Origin: Loripinus fragilis
Lineage: Eukaryota > Mollusca > Bivalvia > Lucinida > Lucinidae
Assembly (NCBI GenBank): GCA_964019695.1
Contig: OZ026518.1
Coordinates: 82,269,950 to 82,333,949, forward strand
Direction of reading: 5' to 3'
DNA length: 64,000 nucleotides
The translations under genes and the position numbers were made by a program. A model generated the notes under the pieces. That model saw nothing but the letters and a program-made list of their open reading frames with translations, ran no database searches and was not told where the DNA came from. Positions 36,201 to 51,200 of the stretch are shown in pieces (the first letter of the stretch is position 1; every line of letters starts with the position of its first letter).

Positions 36201-39200
36201 CCTTGTTCTCAAAAAAACATTGATAGGATGCATCCCGCCACTCAAACCCTACCCGCTGTCGATCCTGGCCTGGCCCCATACTTTCGTGGAGATTGATAAT
36301 GGTCAAGCTCCTCCCTTCCGCTGAATCATTCAAGAAGGGTTGTTGTCAGTTACAAGCGAAAGTATGTTAACTAAGTTCTGGTTAACTGCTTGTTCAAGCT
36401 TGCCCAGGAAAAAGTGTGGTTAGGTGAACTGACAGTCCCGCCATGACCATAGCTGGTGACTTGGGATGTAAAGCATAAAAACCCCAACCCTCTGTCGTGC
36501 TTGCACAGCAACCAGGAGTGCATTGACTTAGTTGTCAGAGTGTAAGAATTAGTGATGGCACACCAGTTCGAGATTTACCACAGGCATTGCTTTGTGTTCT
36601 TGAGCAAGACACTATAGACACTATATTTACTACTTAGTACCAGTTTAACCGAGACAGATACGATACTGTCTTGATATAACTGAACAAATGTTAAATGGGC
36701 TGTAAAACCTCACCACCAAAAATAACTGAGGAAATACATCTCCTTTAACATGACTTGGCTGCGCCGTGTTCGCATATTTGTTTGATAGTGGCACCCCAGT
36801 TTGTACTGCAACTAAACAAAGCATATTCCATTTCATAACAATCTAATCAAAACACAAGCTGGTCATGAATTTAGCTTTCCATATATGTCTGAATTATAAA
36901 GCTAGTAATAAATACCAACATTCCAACAGGTTATGATATACATCATGACGATGACAAAATCTGATATTCCGAAGAATTGTATCTGTTTGACGCTTGTAAT
37001 TTGCACATTTGCATTCTGCATGCTGTGAAGGCTAGTCTGAGTTTCCGATGTGGGCTTACCTAGGTATGGGTAAACAAACATTTTTGCAATCCTTTGAAAC
37101 ACACTGAGTAGGAGGCAATCCTGAGCTACAACTTCAACTTAGCATGATCCATAACTTTAAAAACTGCGTTTCTAATTGCCAAAATTAACGTTTTTGATCG
37201 CAAAAATATACACATCATGGCGATCAATAACGTTTTGACTGTCAACAATTTCGTATTTGTAGATCCAAAACGATTTTTATAGGAACCAGAGTTCACACGA
37301 TTGCCACATAACTAGTGTCCCACTGTGTCCCAAATTTATTTCGAATAAGCCAGTATTTCGATAAATCAACGATTTTATAGAAACCAGAGTTACTTCTTTT
37401 GTGGATCTTTTATGTTTTTGTTCTGTCTTGTGTTTGCTATGTCTTTGTGCGCGTCTGTTTGTATGTGCTTTGTGGTCACCTGCTGGGAAAGGGCTGACCT
37501 CTTGGCTCTCGTTTGTGGTGTCTACTGTGAGTTTGTCACTTTCCCATTGGTATCCTGGGTCAGGTGTGGTACTTGATTGTATCGATTCCTGATCTTTGCA
37601 CTCTTACTTACTTTCACACGATTGCCACCTAACTAGTGTGTTAAAATTGATCGAATCTTGTTTTTTTTTTCTTCATCCAAACCTTTGTTGTGTTTCTTTT
37701 TCGAAATTAAGATATTCTATACACTTACAATGTTTACCATAAAGCTTGGTCAAAATTCAGTGTTAGTTTATGTACATTTTGAGCCTAGACTAAGGTATGT
37801 AAGCTTAAATGGAAAATGCAAGCAGCGGGCAGCTTAAAACAGGCAAAATGCTTCATGGTGATGGAGTTTCTTTTATGAGTCTACACGGTATCCAAAAAAA
37901 CCTGTGTCTACACAGTCGCATAATTCACAAAAATTACTTGTGTCTACACGATACACACCTAAAATGAGCTGTGGTCTACACGATATCAAGGCCGATATAT
38001 TTTGAAACTCGTATATCATCATCCAATAATGTTTGTTTGGGCTTTCAGGACTAGTGGGTGAGTTTCTAAGACTGGGCTTATGGTATATAGCAAAAGAATC
38101 GCGATATTTGCTGTTAAAAGACAAAATGACAAGAAAACAGGTTGGGTCTCCGCTTCGTTTTCACTTTCTGCAAATCACTCGCTTCTCTCTGTCAAATTCT
38201 AGCTTTACGGATCAAACTGCGCAGAGAGAATAGGAAAATCAGAAAATCCATCTTTTTCTAAGCGTGTTAGCGTCTATGACTGTCCGCTGGGTGTAAATAA
38301 ACTTGCCATAGTTTGCAAATGAAAGTGTACTCACGGTTTCCTGTCTCGAGTGTCCGCGATCTTTGATAGTCTATACTGCAGCCAAAAAAATTTACACGAG
38401 ATCACGTATACGACTGTGATTTGGGGTCAAAACAAAAAAAGTCACATCAAAAAGCATCTGTTCCAATTCTTGTTTTTTTATCTCTGGTAGGAAACGCTGA
38501 GGTGTGTAGCATCTACAGTTGCCAGTTAGAACCGTTTACATCAACCCGCGAGTGTAAATTAATGGTCTTGTCTTGGCGTTGTTGACGTACGTCCCATCGA
38601 TCCTGTACATCCATAGATATTCCTGTCTGCTGAAGCCGTCTCTCAAGACTTTGAGCAATAAGGTGTGATGTTTTATTGTGTACGTATTTGTTGCTTTCCC
38701 ATATGGTGTCCCGGGTCAGCTGTGGTGCTTGATTGTTGCGATTCATGAACTTTGCCTTCTTTCTTACTTTTAAAAAAGATCAGAAAAATGTGGGAGGAAA
38801 AGCGTTAACAGAATACTGGCTCATTGCGTCTGACATGCTACAAAATGATATAGTTCACAAATTGAAAAATGTGACAGTAACGTTCAAATCCTTAAACCAT
38901 GAAACCTGCAGAATTTAAAAATACCAAAATAAAACTGTCGTAGGAGTTGCGCTCACAAACTTCCAACTCATTATGTCTGATATGCCCCAAAATGACTACC
39001 TTAAGTACGAAATAATATGTTAAATATGAGATGTGGCCACTGACGCATATACACCTGATTAAGGAGTTTTTGTAGTCCACCCTTAGCTAATGAAATGGGT
39101 AAATTTACTTAACCTAAAACACCTTCAAATGAATGCTGTTGTTGTACTTGCATAGCGTCTATCGTAGAAGATGACAGTAATTTATATCTCATGCATCTTC

Positions 39201-42200
39201 TATATATAACAACTTTAGACATGAATTGTTTTTTTCAAAATGAATCCATTATAAATACTAATTTAGAATCGATTTCTGAATTTGAAAACTGATATTTTTA
39301 ATAAAACAACTTACATTTTTCTAGTTACTGCAAATAAACAGGGAAACTAAACCAACGGTGCTACATTAGTCTTTTTATGATTAAAAGTGAGTATTTTTGC
39401 AGGTAAATTATCAGTATTTCATCTAATTATCTTTACTGTTTATAACAATTCCATGCATGCACATAGCATACGTTATGTATCACCTTAACTTTTTATATGC
39501 TGTAAATGTTTAATGCTCGTATCATAAAATGGCCATAGTTGTATAATTGATATGTAACACTAAAATCAATTATTTCTTACTTATTTCTTTGCAGACCAGT
39601 ACATTTCTAAATATTATTATGCTTTTTTTTAAAGTTAATTCAAAATTCTTGAGAACAAATGGAACATACATACATACATACATACATACATACATACATA
39701 CATACATACATACATACATACATACATACATACATACATACATACCCGTTTTTTGCCAACTTGTCCAGCAATATATGAAGACTTACCTTGAGAACAGTTT
39801 GTGCCATTATATCCTGGTATACACCCATTAATACATACACCAGTTATAGCATCACAAAGACGACCTTCCCCTTCACTGCAGCGATTGCATGTGTAACTAC
39901 AATTACCACCAAATGCGTCACGGGCACATTCTGGAAATAAACAATAAATAATGAGTTTAAAAATATCTTTTGTTCAACATATAATAATATATATTGATTG
40001 TCCTCTTTTATGATAAGAGGGATGAAATGAGTTCTCCACCTGTAAAATTCAATCTTTTGCTTTTGAAAGGCATGCTTAATATTGACAATACTCGTTGAGA
40101 ACATTATTTAAAAGAGTGAAATTGCAAAAAAATATTCCTTTTTAGTACTCTACACCGGAGCATTGCACGTACTCAATGAAAATAAGGACAATAAATGCAT
40201 TAACTAGTTCAATTTTATTCACAAAACATTTACAATATTGTATATTCTCTGACAAAAACAATCAATAATCCACCAAATGACAAAGGGAAAAAAGCTGGGG
40301 AAATAATAGAAAAAAGTAAATCAATAGGAAACAGTGGAAATAAATGTGAAGTTCAAGTCACTGCTGTTTAATCACATTCGAATTGTAACGCCACGAATAT
40401 AAATCAGAAAAGTTAGTTTTGTGAAATTTAAATCTTGCATCTGCACTCTTAATCTTTAACGTTTCTGGGCTATAACTGTGTATTTGAATCATGATATTAG
40501 CAAGAAATAGTGTAACCAACTATTAAGTATCTCTTCGTGCGTTGACACCCTATCTATACTGAAGGACTTTAAAAACGCACCACCTGCTTAAATGCTAATT
40601 TATGTCGAAAATTGGATATTTTCATTATGTGAAAAATAAAATTGACAAGTTCCATCATTTAGCTTGCATTCAATAAGAAAATCGAAACGCTGTGGCTTAT
40701 GATTGCTGTGACGTCGCGTTAATTCTGAGACAACTCAATTTCAAAAAGTCACAGAGTACCCATACCTTCCATTATGAACGAAAAAAAGTTTTCAAACCGA
40801 TGTTTGTTCTTGAAAGCAAACAGAAAGACAAAATCAAATCATGAAGTTTTAGGCCTCTGGCAACGTTCATTACGTCTAAATGGCGTCATTGATTTTTGAC
40901 GTAATTGGCCATTTATATCCTAAGGAGCAGGAATAATCAAAACTTTTTGTTGCCAACAGATACTCCTTAATCAGTTGCATAAAGGACAAAAGTAATGCGA
41001 CATGCGCGGACGTCATCCGTCTGTTATTGATGTTTGAAAATTTAAGACTGACGTTAGCAAACAAACGCTGCGAGTGGGAATGTAATAAAACGATTATTTC
41101 TGAAAAGTTTTGTGTTTTTCCATTTGTTAAGATATCTGGCTACCACCTAAAAGTTTTTGTTTTCAAATTTTTGTCAGACGACAATTGTTGAAAAACACTT
41201 ACGTCGATATTACGTCAGAATGAACAGCATGAGCAAATCGAAATCATGGCAAATCATGGTCCATTTTGCAAGAGGATAAAAAATGATAAAGAAAACATCC
41301 TCAAATCAATCATGTGGAAGAGACAGAGACTGTGAAACGGTGCGTTTTTAAAGTCCCTCAGTATATGTTTTAAAGATATTGGTTCTTGTTTGTTATACAT
41401 TACGTAGTTTCAATTGAAGCGAGAGCTGGTAGCTTGACTTTCATTGTCTTCCTTATATCTTGTAACTGTTGATGTTCCTGTGGCTCTTCCTCACGGTGAC
41501 GTGGGTTGATCTGCAGTGTGTGATTGTGGTATTCTCTGACCATACTAACATTTAAGTGTATGCGAGCAGTGACTTTTCTGACAAGTTTGTGTGTTTGTGC
41601 AGGCTTAGGCCGGTGCAAGGGTACGTGAGAATTGTTGCACTTTCTATTAGTTCTCATGAACAGACTCAATTAAACCGAGTCCGCTGTTTTCTTATATTAT
41701 AGGTTCTCTCTATTTCTGAGGAATCCGTTTTTCCAGATTATTTTGCGTGAGCATTTGTTTCTCAACAATGTAAAAAATACTTAAATCTTATGACCAGGCT
41801 CATATTATTTATATTATGCGTATTCAATAGAACCCTCTGGGAGTATCGAGAATACTAGGTGAGTGGCTTTCAAGTTTAAAAGGCAAGGCTTTGAGAATGC
41901 AAATTGACATCTCGAGGCTTGCCGAGATATAGAGAACTAGGTGAGTGTCTTTTGATATCAAGTTTACGAGACAATGCTTTGAGAACGCTTGTTGTCATTA
42001 CAAGGCTTGCTGAGTGATTCAACACGCATTCTCAAAGCCGAGCCTGATAAACTTTATATCAAAAGACGCGAACCTGGTATTCGATTTATCAGTTTACCTA
42101 TTGGTTCACTCTTCAAACTAGCGAATATGACGCAGTCTTCGATATTTGTGTTGATTCAGCGTTATTAGCGACGTCATTCAAAAAGTACAACGTCATCATG

Positions 42201-45200
42201 ACCTGATAAAGGCACATGTCGTGAGATAGACAACCTTTATCAGGCAACGTGTAGAAATGCAGTTCATATGATTGGTAACTGATAAAGTGATTTACTGAGT
42301 ACCAATAATGTAAATTCTAAATGCTTGCTGTCTTTATTTTGTTGTATTTTGGCAAATTCATTTTAACTCAAAATATTGATATTTCAAAGTAGAACCATTG
42401 CAGACTAGCTTACCATTTCTATTCTTTAAAATAATTAAAGGTAGCGTAAGTGACTTTAAACGCCCTTTATAAATGTAAAGGGTAATGGGCTAAGTAACTG
42501 ACCTTTAAAAAGATGAATACATTAATCGTGAATAAAATAGAGCCGAAAATGCTTTTTATGTGCTACATGTTTCTAATCCCACCCAAAATGGAAAGTGCTT
42601 GTCACTTATATTAAATACCATTCCTTAGTAAATTTAATGTTGTGCTAAAGGTTTTCATATTAGGTAAATAAACACTGTCTTTCCAACTTGCACATTCTAC
42701 ACTTTCAGTTCTTTTGTGTACTCTTTGCTTTCAAATGGGCATCGTGGCGACAGAATCTGTCGTAGTGGTTTCTGACAATGCGAGACTCAAACCAGTCTTC
42801 TCAGCTACAGAGACTAGCTAAAAAATTGAAATTTCGCTTGTAGCAAGCTTAGATATGGTACTTTCTAAAAAGCGAATAACAAAGGCGCTCATCAGACTGC
42901 GCGGATGCGCAGGCTGGTCTGCATCTTTGTTTTTCGCAAACCTCCGAAGACAGGTTCTCTCGCGCTGGGGCCCAAATGATAACCATTTTATAGCCTAATA
43001 GTTTGTTATTTTTGTTTCAAAATAAGTAATAGACTTTGGTTGTTGTTGTGATTGTTTGACATAGCAACTACTAAACATTGTAATCTAGTAGGCTATAATT
43101 ATCAGCTTTTATGTCATTTTCAACTAATTTAGAAAAGATAATTCCTCAATTTCTTGAACGTTGCTCTGTGATTTGATCAGATTATAGAACGTTTAATACA
43201 CAAAATAATCATTAACATCATTAAACCATAACAGCAATGGTCCACTTCTAATATATGGGTCAGTATATGAAACCAACCCAAAACAAATCATAGGTGCGCT
43301 CAGCTAAGACTCTGATCAGACTGGGCTTACACTCAGTCTCATCAGGCTATTTGCTGTGCGCATGAAGAAATTACGGCTCCTTAGTTCCCAGTTGAGTCTA
43401 GAGAAAAGAATCAAACCAGGCTTGGTTGTTGTTCAGGCTGGTTTGAGTCATAGTTTGGAGTGAAGTTCATTTTGTTCGTTTTCTCATGCACTGCCTGGTA
43501 TAAGAAAAGATCATCTGCTAGTGAATGTAAAAAAGAGTATTTTAAGCCGCTACATAAGAAAATGATACTTTTATCACAAGCATTTACACTCATCAGAGCC
43601 TTCGTTGCTCAAGTAGTTGCTCAACTAATTTTAGGGACATGAATGCAGGGCTAGGTATATTTTTAAGTATCTAGCCTTCTAGTAGCATACTTGTTTAAGC
43701 AATAACAGAATGCACACATGCGAGAAGGCCTATTGAATTGTTCTTCAAACACAGTCTTTATTCTAAAAAAATCAAGTTTTGTTTTACATTGGTTGTGTGT
43801 TTGTACTTTAAAATATCAACTAATCTGTCAGAAAGGGCGTTAAGGTACTCTTGGGAAAATAATCAAGTATAGGCTTGACACTGACGTAGGTAAAGAGGAT
43901 GCTTATGAAATACATGATATATGCCTTTTTGACCATATTGGAAAACTATAGAAACTATATCTTGATAAATTTAGAAGGGACACACAGGGGGATGCACGGA
44001 AGGACGGACGGACGCACGGACAAGCCGAAAGCAATATGCCCCTTCAACTTTTCCAAAATTGGGGGCATAAAAACACAAACCATTAAAAATGATAGATAAA
44101 GTTCCTGTGAGGCTTGAACGCAGGTGAAAAATATTAAATTATACCTGAGGTTAACCATCTAACTATCCCTGTATATATATATTATATAATGACGCTTTAG
44201 CTCTGTTTCCAGCAAAACTTATTTGAATCTTTGAAAATATGCAAAAGCCTCTGGTATTTCTATTTATGGCACATAATCCATTTCCTCCATTTAATGGAGC
44301 ATGCAATCTTTTGACACGACAGAGAACAAAGCTGGATTTATAGAGTGAATTTTTAGTTTGAGTCCATGCACGGGTGGGCATCAGCGGAACTACCGCGAAA
44401 TCGCGTCAACGTAAATTTGTTCCTTCGTCACATCCGGGACCTTTCGCGGTAGTGGCAACGTCAAGGAAAAGCCAAACAAAGGTAGGTACTCTCGCTTGTT
44501 TTGATCTTTTGTAAAAGAATGGGCTAACTATGTAAAAATCTGGCAATGCTATTCCATGTAGATATGATTTACCTTGGTAAACAGGCCAAACGTGATGTTG
44601 AAAAAAGCTTTACTTTGAGATGAGGACCGTAACCAAATCCAACACAGAACGGAATTTCTTCAGTTTTATGTCAAAACGAAGAAAGTATGCAGATGTTTTG
44701 CCAGTTTTAGCTCAGAACAAACACAGTTTACACATGGCATGTACATTACAGCCCTTATTCTTCCTTCACACGTAAAAAAATTGAACCGATCATGTTCTAT
44801 GAAAGAATTATGCCAAAGATTTCAGGTGCAATAGCGCCTTCGCCATCGCGGTAGCTGTAACGTCACGCTCTAGTTCCTTCGAGTATACAATGCTAGTGCA
44901 TGCAGGCTCGGAGAGAATTATGTGTAATACTGTAGTACACAACAAACTACCACCAATTTTGCTGAAACATTGTGTAAAAACAGATATATACTCTTTTGTA
45001 AACAGTGAGGATCCAAATCTGCTGGCTTCTTCAGAAACCACCTGATCAGGATCTACATGATTTCCATACTACATGTGAGTTTGTAGTAACTAATCAAAAT
45101 ATTATAGGGTTGCTTTGACTTAAATTAGTGAAAATAAATGGCTAAGTCTTACTTGTCCTAAATGAAATGTGATAAGGACGGACAAGTCGAGCATTGTATT

Positions 45201-48200
45201 TCCACATCCTGCTGAGGGAGTTACCCTAAGCTGCTTGCTTGTTCTGTTTGATTTGATTCTTTACGTCCCATCAACAATCTTTCAGTTAAACAGGGGTGGG
45301 TCTTCCTAGGTTGAACCAGTACTAGGATAAATGTGTCTTGCTCAAGGACTACAACACAGTGACGCCAGTGAGGCTCGAACCCGCGACCCCTCGGTCTCGA
45401 GTCAAGCAATCTACCACTGACAACTGCACTCCCTACTGCTTGTTTGGTAAATATTGAAGACCCAGACAAAATGCTGCATTATGCAGCATTTCATCTGGGT
45501 CTGCACTGTTTGCTTCTAAAAACAAAATTAATCTCCAGAGAAAGAAATACATTTTGGGGGGAACAGGGGATTTTAGCATAAGTACTGATCCCTAGGCTAA
45601 ATATATACAATGGACCATCCTGACATAATTGCACAAAATGTATGTAGGGCCGACCTTGAAAAAATGTTGGTTGTTTGATTTTTGTAAAAGAATGAGCTAA
45701 CTATGTAAAAATCTAGCAATGCTATTCCATGTAGAAATGATTTACCTTGCTAAACAGGCCAAACATTGTGTTGAAAAAAGCGTTGTTTGTAGATGAGAAC
45801 CGTAACCAAATCGAACCCAGAACGGGATTTCTTCAGTTTTATGTCAAAACGAAGTAAGTATGCAAATGTTTTGCCAGTTTTAGCTCAGAACAAGCGCATT
45901 TTACACATGGCATGTACATAACAGCTCTAATCCGTCCTTTGCACGAAAAAAATCGAACCGATCATGTGTTCTATAAGGAATTATGCCAAAGTGTCAGGGC
46001 CTTCGCCGTAGTTGTAACGTCACGCTCTAGTTCCTTCGAGTATACCATGTTAGTACATGCAGGCTCGGAGAGAAATGTGTGTAAAATTGTAGTATCTACT
46101 GAAACACACCAAACCACCACCAATCCATCTCAAACGCTGATCCCCGTGTACAAACTTGCACACTTACCCCTGCCCCACTCCAAATCCTCACTTCAAAGAC
46201 CCCCATAACCTTTAGCTCAGCATTTTGCGCAGATGCGGTACAGATGTAAATACTTGTATATTATTTATCTACATGTATATATGTGTCAGTACATGAGATT
46301 TTGTCACTTATCGCATGTGCCTCGACTCAGATTAGCTTGCACATTTTTAAAGTTTCACCAGACCTTTTCGGCTGCTCGCACACACTGCAAAGTATGGATG
46401 TAGATAAAGACAAGACCAAACTTCAGACCACCCGCTGGATACGTCAGCATAAGCGTATTAAGAATGCTTTTGCGATACGTATCTGTATATATCTCATGTA
46501 CTAACACATAAATACATGTAGATAAATGATATACACTTCAAGTATATTTAATTATGGTATATGCTATATTTAATTTAGGTATATGCTATATTTAATTATG
46601 GTATATGCCATATTTTATTATGGTATATACCATAATTAATTATGGTATATACTATAATTAATCTTTTTGCTCCTTTCGGTACACCACAGATAAATGATTT
46701 ACACTTCAAGTATATTTGGTCCAGTGGACGAGAGCTGATGCTTACATCCTTAGCGCATCTGCGCAAAAGGCTGAGCTAAATGTTGTGGGGGTCTTGGAGG
46801 TGAACAGGGGTAAGTGTGCTAGTTTGTACACTGGGAGCAGCGTTTGAGATGGATTGGTGGTGGTTTGGGGTGTTTCAGTAGATATTACACACAGTTCTTT
46901 CCGCGCTTGCATGCACTGCATGTACTGACATGGTATACTCGAAGGAACTAGAGCGTGACGTTACAACTTCTGCGATGGCGCAGGCGCTACTGCGCCTGAA
47001 AACTTTGGCACCATTCCTTCATAGAGCATGATGGGTTCAATTTTTTTACGTCCGAAGGAAGAATAAGGGCTGTTATGTACATGCCATGTGTAAAATGCGC
47101 TTGTTCTGAGCTAAAACTGGCAAAACATCTGCATACTTTCTTCGTTTTGACATAAAACTGAAAAAATCCCGTTCTGTGTTCGATTTGGTTACAGTCCTCA
47201 TCTCAAAGCAAAGCTTTTTTCAACATCACGTTTGGCCTGTTTAGCAAGGTAAATCATATCTACATGGAATAGCATTGCCAGATTTGTACATAGTTAGCCC
47301 ATTATTTTACAAAAGATCAAAACAAGCGAGAGTACCTACCTTTGTTTGGCTTTTCTGTGACGTTGCCACTACCGCGAAAGGTCCCGGATGTGACGAAGGA
47401 ACAAATTTACGCTGACGCGATTTCGCGGTAGTTCCGCTGATGCCCACCCGTGCCATGCAGAATGTTACTTATTGTATAAATGTAAGCACATTCTTTTAAT
47501 TATTATGGGCAATTACTGAATAAGCTTCAGGACTAGTTTAGGATAATAATAATAATAATAATAATAATCTTGGGGCGTTTTTCTGAGCCTTTTATCTTGG
47601 TCATATTAGCAATATGTACCAAAATTTCTTGCGCTTGCTTATGTAGTTCATTTTTTTGACCTATTAGGAATTACTTTTTAGTTTTAACAGCCAACCCAGC
47701 AAGACGCCCACCCTATTATGACTGTAAAATAGGCGTGAAGCATCAACGCAAACAAACGAAAAATAAAACTTGCAGGGATTATCAGCCAGGGTAGGTTTCT
47801 TATATCACGATATGTTTATTTTCTGATCAAAACATAGGCTTTGATTACTCGTCCAAAGGGCAATAATACAACAACAAGATTGCCTTGATAACCTACCATT
47901 TTAGCAAAAAAAATAATCCTATGTCTTGACGAATGCAGAATTTCCATAACCCTACATTTATTTGGCGCTAAGGGTGTTTAAAGTTTGGACATGTTGACAT
48001 TAGTTGCAATGTCAGTAATATCAGATTCTATAGGATAAAGGTGATAAATTGGAACTGAATTACTCTACATTTCTTTCCGGATTATAAATGAAATCGAGGT
48101 GTATTCCAATTAAATTAATACGCGTGCCTTAATTATGATTGGCATCTTAGACCTGGTATGATTTTAAGATTTACCTAATTTCAGACTGATTTACTCTGTT

Positions 48201-51200
48201 TATCTTCATATATAAAGATTGTGTGTACTAATTCTCTCATTAGAAAGCTATAATTTTATCTCAAGTTTAAGTCAAATACTAACCTTCAAGATTGTTTGGT
48301 GAGGATATATCGTCATAGCAATCAAAGAAAACGTATAATTGATTATGGATTATTAATTAGGAAACGCTCCATTATTGTGAATGTCTGACGAAATATTCTA
48401 GATCACTGACTTTTCACCTGTTTTATATGTTTGTACCTTCTGACATATGTGCTGATGTGTGTAAATAATACGAGCTGTCAAAGGACATGCGTACCTCACC
48501 TGCATCGAACGCTGCATCTATAAACAATGTGTACTAGAGGTTTAGATTGGCTACATACATTTGCTAACTATTGGTAAAGAGTTGGTATTTCAAGCTTAAA
48601 AACAAAAAATTGTCAGAAATACCTATGGAATATAGTTGTTTAATGACAGATTCGACAATGTTTTACTGTTTTGCATATCCTTAGTAGTCCAGAGTATTTT
48701 GGAAAAATCCTTAAAATAAGGATTGATAGGGTCATTTGGTCATTGAAAGTCACCTTGTCCATTCACAATTTAAAGAAGCCAAGTACAATTTGTTGTACCA
48801 GGCTCAGTGTAATACTCTGTTTAGACTAAAATAACGAATGTGACGAGTAAACGCTTTCTCATGGACTCTAAAACCTTCTCATTTTATTCTTTCTTTCTCT
48901 TCTCTTTCTTTCGTTTCCTTATGATCACGCATGTTTAGAACCTAGCCATTTGAGGAAAGGCTCAAACGATTTCGATTTGAATGCACTATAGTAATCGTGG
49001 TACCAGAAGAACGTCCCCAACAATGCTTTGATGCCGTTTAATATTTGATTTGGTTGTCTGTAAATATGCAGTGGGAGTGCAAGAATCTTAACCAAAGGTG
49101 CACCCTTTTTATGTTTGGCCCTTTGTATTCGGGAAATCCCTAAACGAGAACTATTGCAAACTGTGAATGCTGTTTCTACAGGAAAAAAGATTTTCAGACA
49201 AAAGATTACAATCTTTTTTTTGAAAATCATAACCTGACACCCCTAGATATGTACAATGAACTGTCCCAAGTTAATTGTGTCAAACCAGAAGGAAGAATAT
49301 ATTAGTATACAAAGGATTAATAACAGCATATATCTTGGTGACTGTTTAGCTAGTAAACAGAGTTTAGACTGTGCTTGTTGCGCCCTTAGTAACCTCTCTT
49401 TGTAGGGGATGCATTTTTTATGGTGTATACATTTCACAGATAAATTATTTTTATCAATTAACGCTGACATTTAACTTTCATCGGTGACCATCGGTGGATT
49501 GGTGCCTGAAGTTTGTCTTTTGCTTGGCCCACTGTGGCTCAATATGGGGTATTCTTTAGCTCTTACTGTGTTTGGGTTTAGGACACTTTGGTTTAAGTAG
49601 GTGTTTATAATATTTTACAACTATTTGCCTGTTTTATAATTTGTTTATATATGCATGCGACTGTAAATGGCACATCCATTGGTAAATATAAAACATACTC
49701 TAAAGTACAAAATACCGTTTGAAATTAAAATCTCTAACATCTTACATATAAAGTTAAAACAACATTAGCCAAATGTCTTCAGCATCCATTAGCACACTTG
49801 GAACAGCAATTTAATTCATCATCAGGATAAAGCAGCTTAGTCCTGTAGGTAGAAATCATTTAGTGATAGCAGAATTCGACCTATTGTGTGCGCTGTATGC
49901 ATATTTCGTCACAATTCTATATACTATTTCAGCCAGCTGATCAAGATCTGCACTGTTTTCCATCAAAATGATGAGTCTATGTTACAATGAAATTATGCAA
50001 CTAGGTTGGTATGACAGGAAATTGTTAATTCTTATAGTGTAAACAGCCTATACAGTATCATATAGGAGCACGTGCGTTTATTAGTTCTAACATGTCAAAT
50101 TATTTGACAGGTAACAAGACTGATTTAGATGGCCTTTATCACATACCTTTGCCACAATCAACTCCAATTCTTCCTGGTGCACAGCCATGTTGACACTGCC
50201 CAGTTTCTTTGTGACATAAACCATGAAAACAATGTCTACAGCTGTGTTGACAACCATCACCATAGAAACCAGGAAGACAATCTAAAAGAAAAAATCAAAA
50301 CTATGTAAGTAATTCATCTGGGCCTTTAAAGGTGTACAGCTGGTTGAAATGTACTCTGCCTTTTTCACATCTCTGGTATTTTGTTCATATTTCTCAGTAG
50401 CCTCTCATATTAACTGCATTGTTGTACGTTGCCTGATAAACGTTGTCTATCTCAGGCATGTGCCTTTATCAGGTCATGATGACGTTGCACTTTTTGAATG
50501 ACGTCGCTAATCACGCTGAATGCACAAAAAAATCGAAAATAACCTCATAATCGCTAGTTTGAAGAGTGAAACAATGGGTTACTGATAAATAGAATACCAG
50601 GTTCGCGTCTTTTGATATAAAGCTTAACAGGCTCGGCCTTGAGAATGCATGATGAATCGCTCTGCAAGCCTCGCGATGTCAACAAGCGTTCTGGAAGCCT
50701 TGCCTGGTAAACTTTATATAAAAATACACTCACCTAGTATTCTCTATGTACTACTGTAAATGCGGAAATTTTTCGCGAAAATTTTATTTCAGCGAATATC
50801 GTTCAAAGACATACTTGCAACGTTAAAAAATCGACTGCAGCCCTTCTGGCTAATATCTCTAATTTGATTAGCTGGTCAAAATTTCATCGGAAGCAGTTGA
50901 CAGCACTTATCAGCTCATGGCAATGATGCATATCGGCTAGATCATGTCAGATGTCTAATATTCTCTGTTAGTAGCCATGCCAAGTTCTGCCTACTTACTG
51001 CCTCATACAGATGTAGATAGCATCTCCTCGGGGGGAGGGGGCAAATGTAAAGAAGGAAAAACCTTACCATATAAACGATGTCAGCGATCAGACAGTTTTA
51101 ACAGTATGCATTGTAGGAACATCGCAGTTTGGCGGAAAACGCAGTCCGCAGTTTCAACTTTTCAACTTAAGCAAAAGAAAGGTGTCAATACTGGCACTAT

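Larger units (their letters stand above)
44364..47459. mobile_element. ~3.1 kb foldback element with ~0.6 kb inverted arms
   Basis: Left end CATGCACGGGTGGGCATCAG (44366) and right end mirror CTGATGCCCACCCGTGCCAT (47457). Arms 44364-44960 and 46890-47459 are inverted homologues. A third copy of the inner arm, in left-arm orientation, lies at 45665-46235 and also pairs with the right arm. Each tip has its own stem of ACTACCGCGAAA and TTTCGCGGTAGT. No transposase; short ORFs inside are chance. Confidence 0.85.

Noticed and set aside
39547..39840. Frames rich in Tyr-Ile-His-Thr or Met-Tyr-Val-Cys
   Set aside because: They are translations of the CATA microsatellite. The real coding here is EGF module 6 in another frame.
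45912..46208. 98-codon plus-strand frame
   Set aside because: Lies in the foldback element's inner arm copy. Its counterparts in the other arms are not open.
48925..49230. 101-codon minus-strand frame
   Set aside because: The peptide looks protein-like in places, but it overlaps a repeat shared with 32.6 kb and shows no motif I know; no splice context was found.
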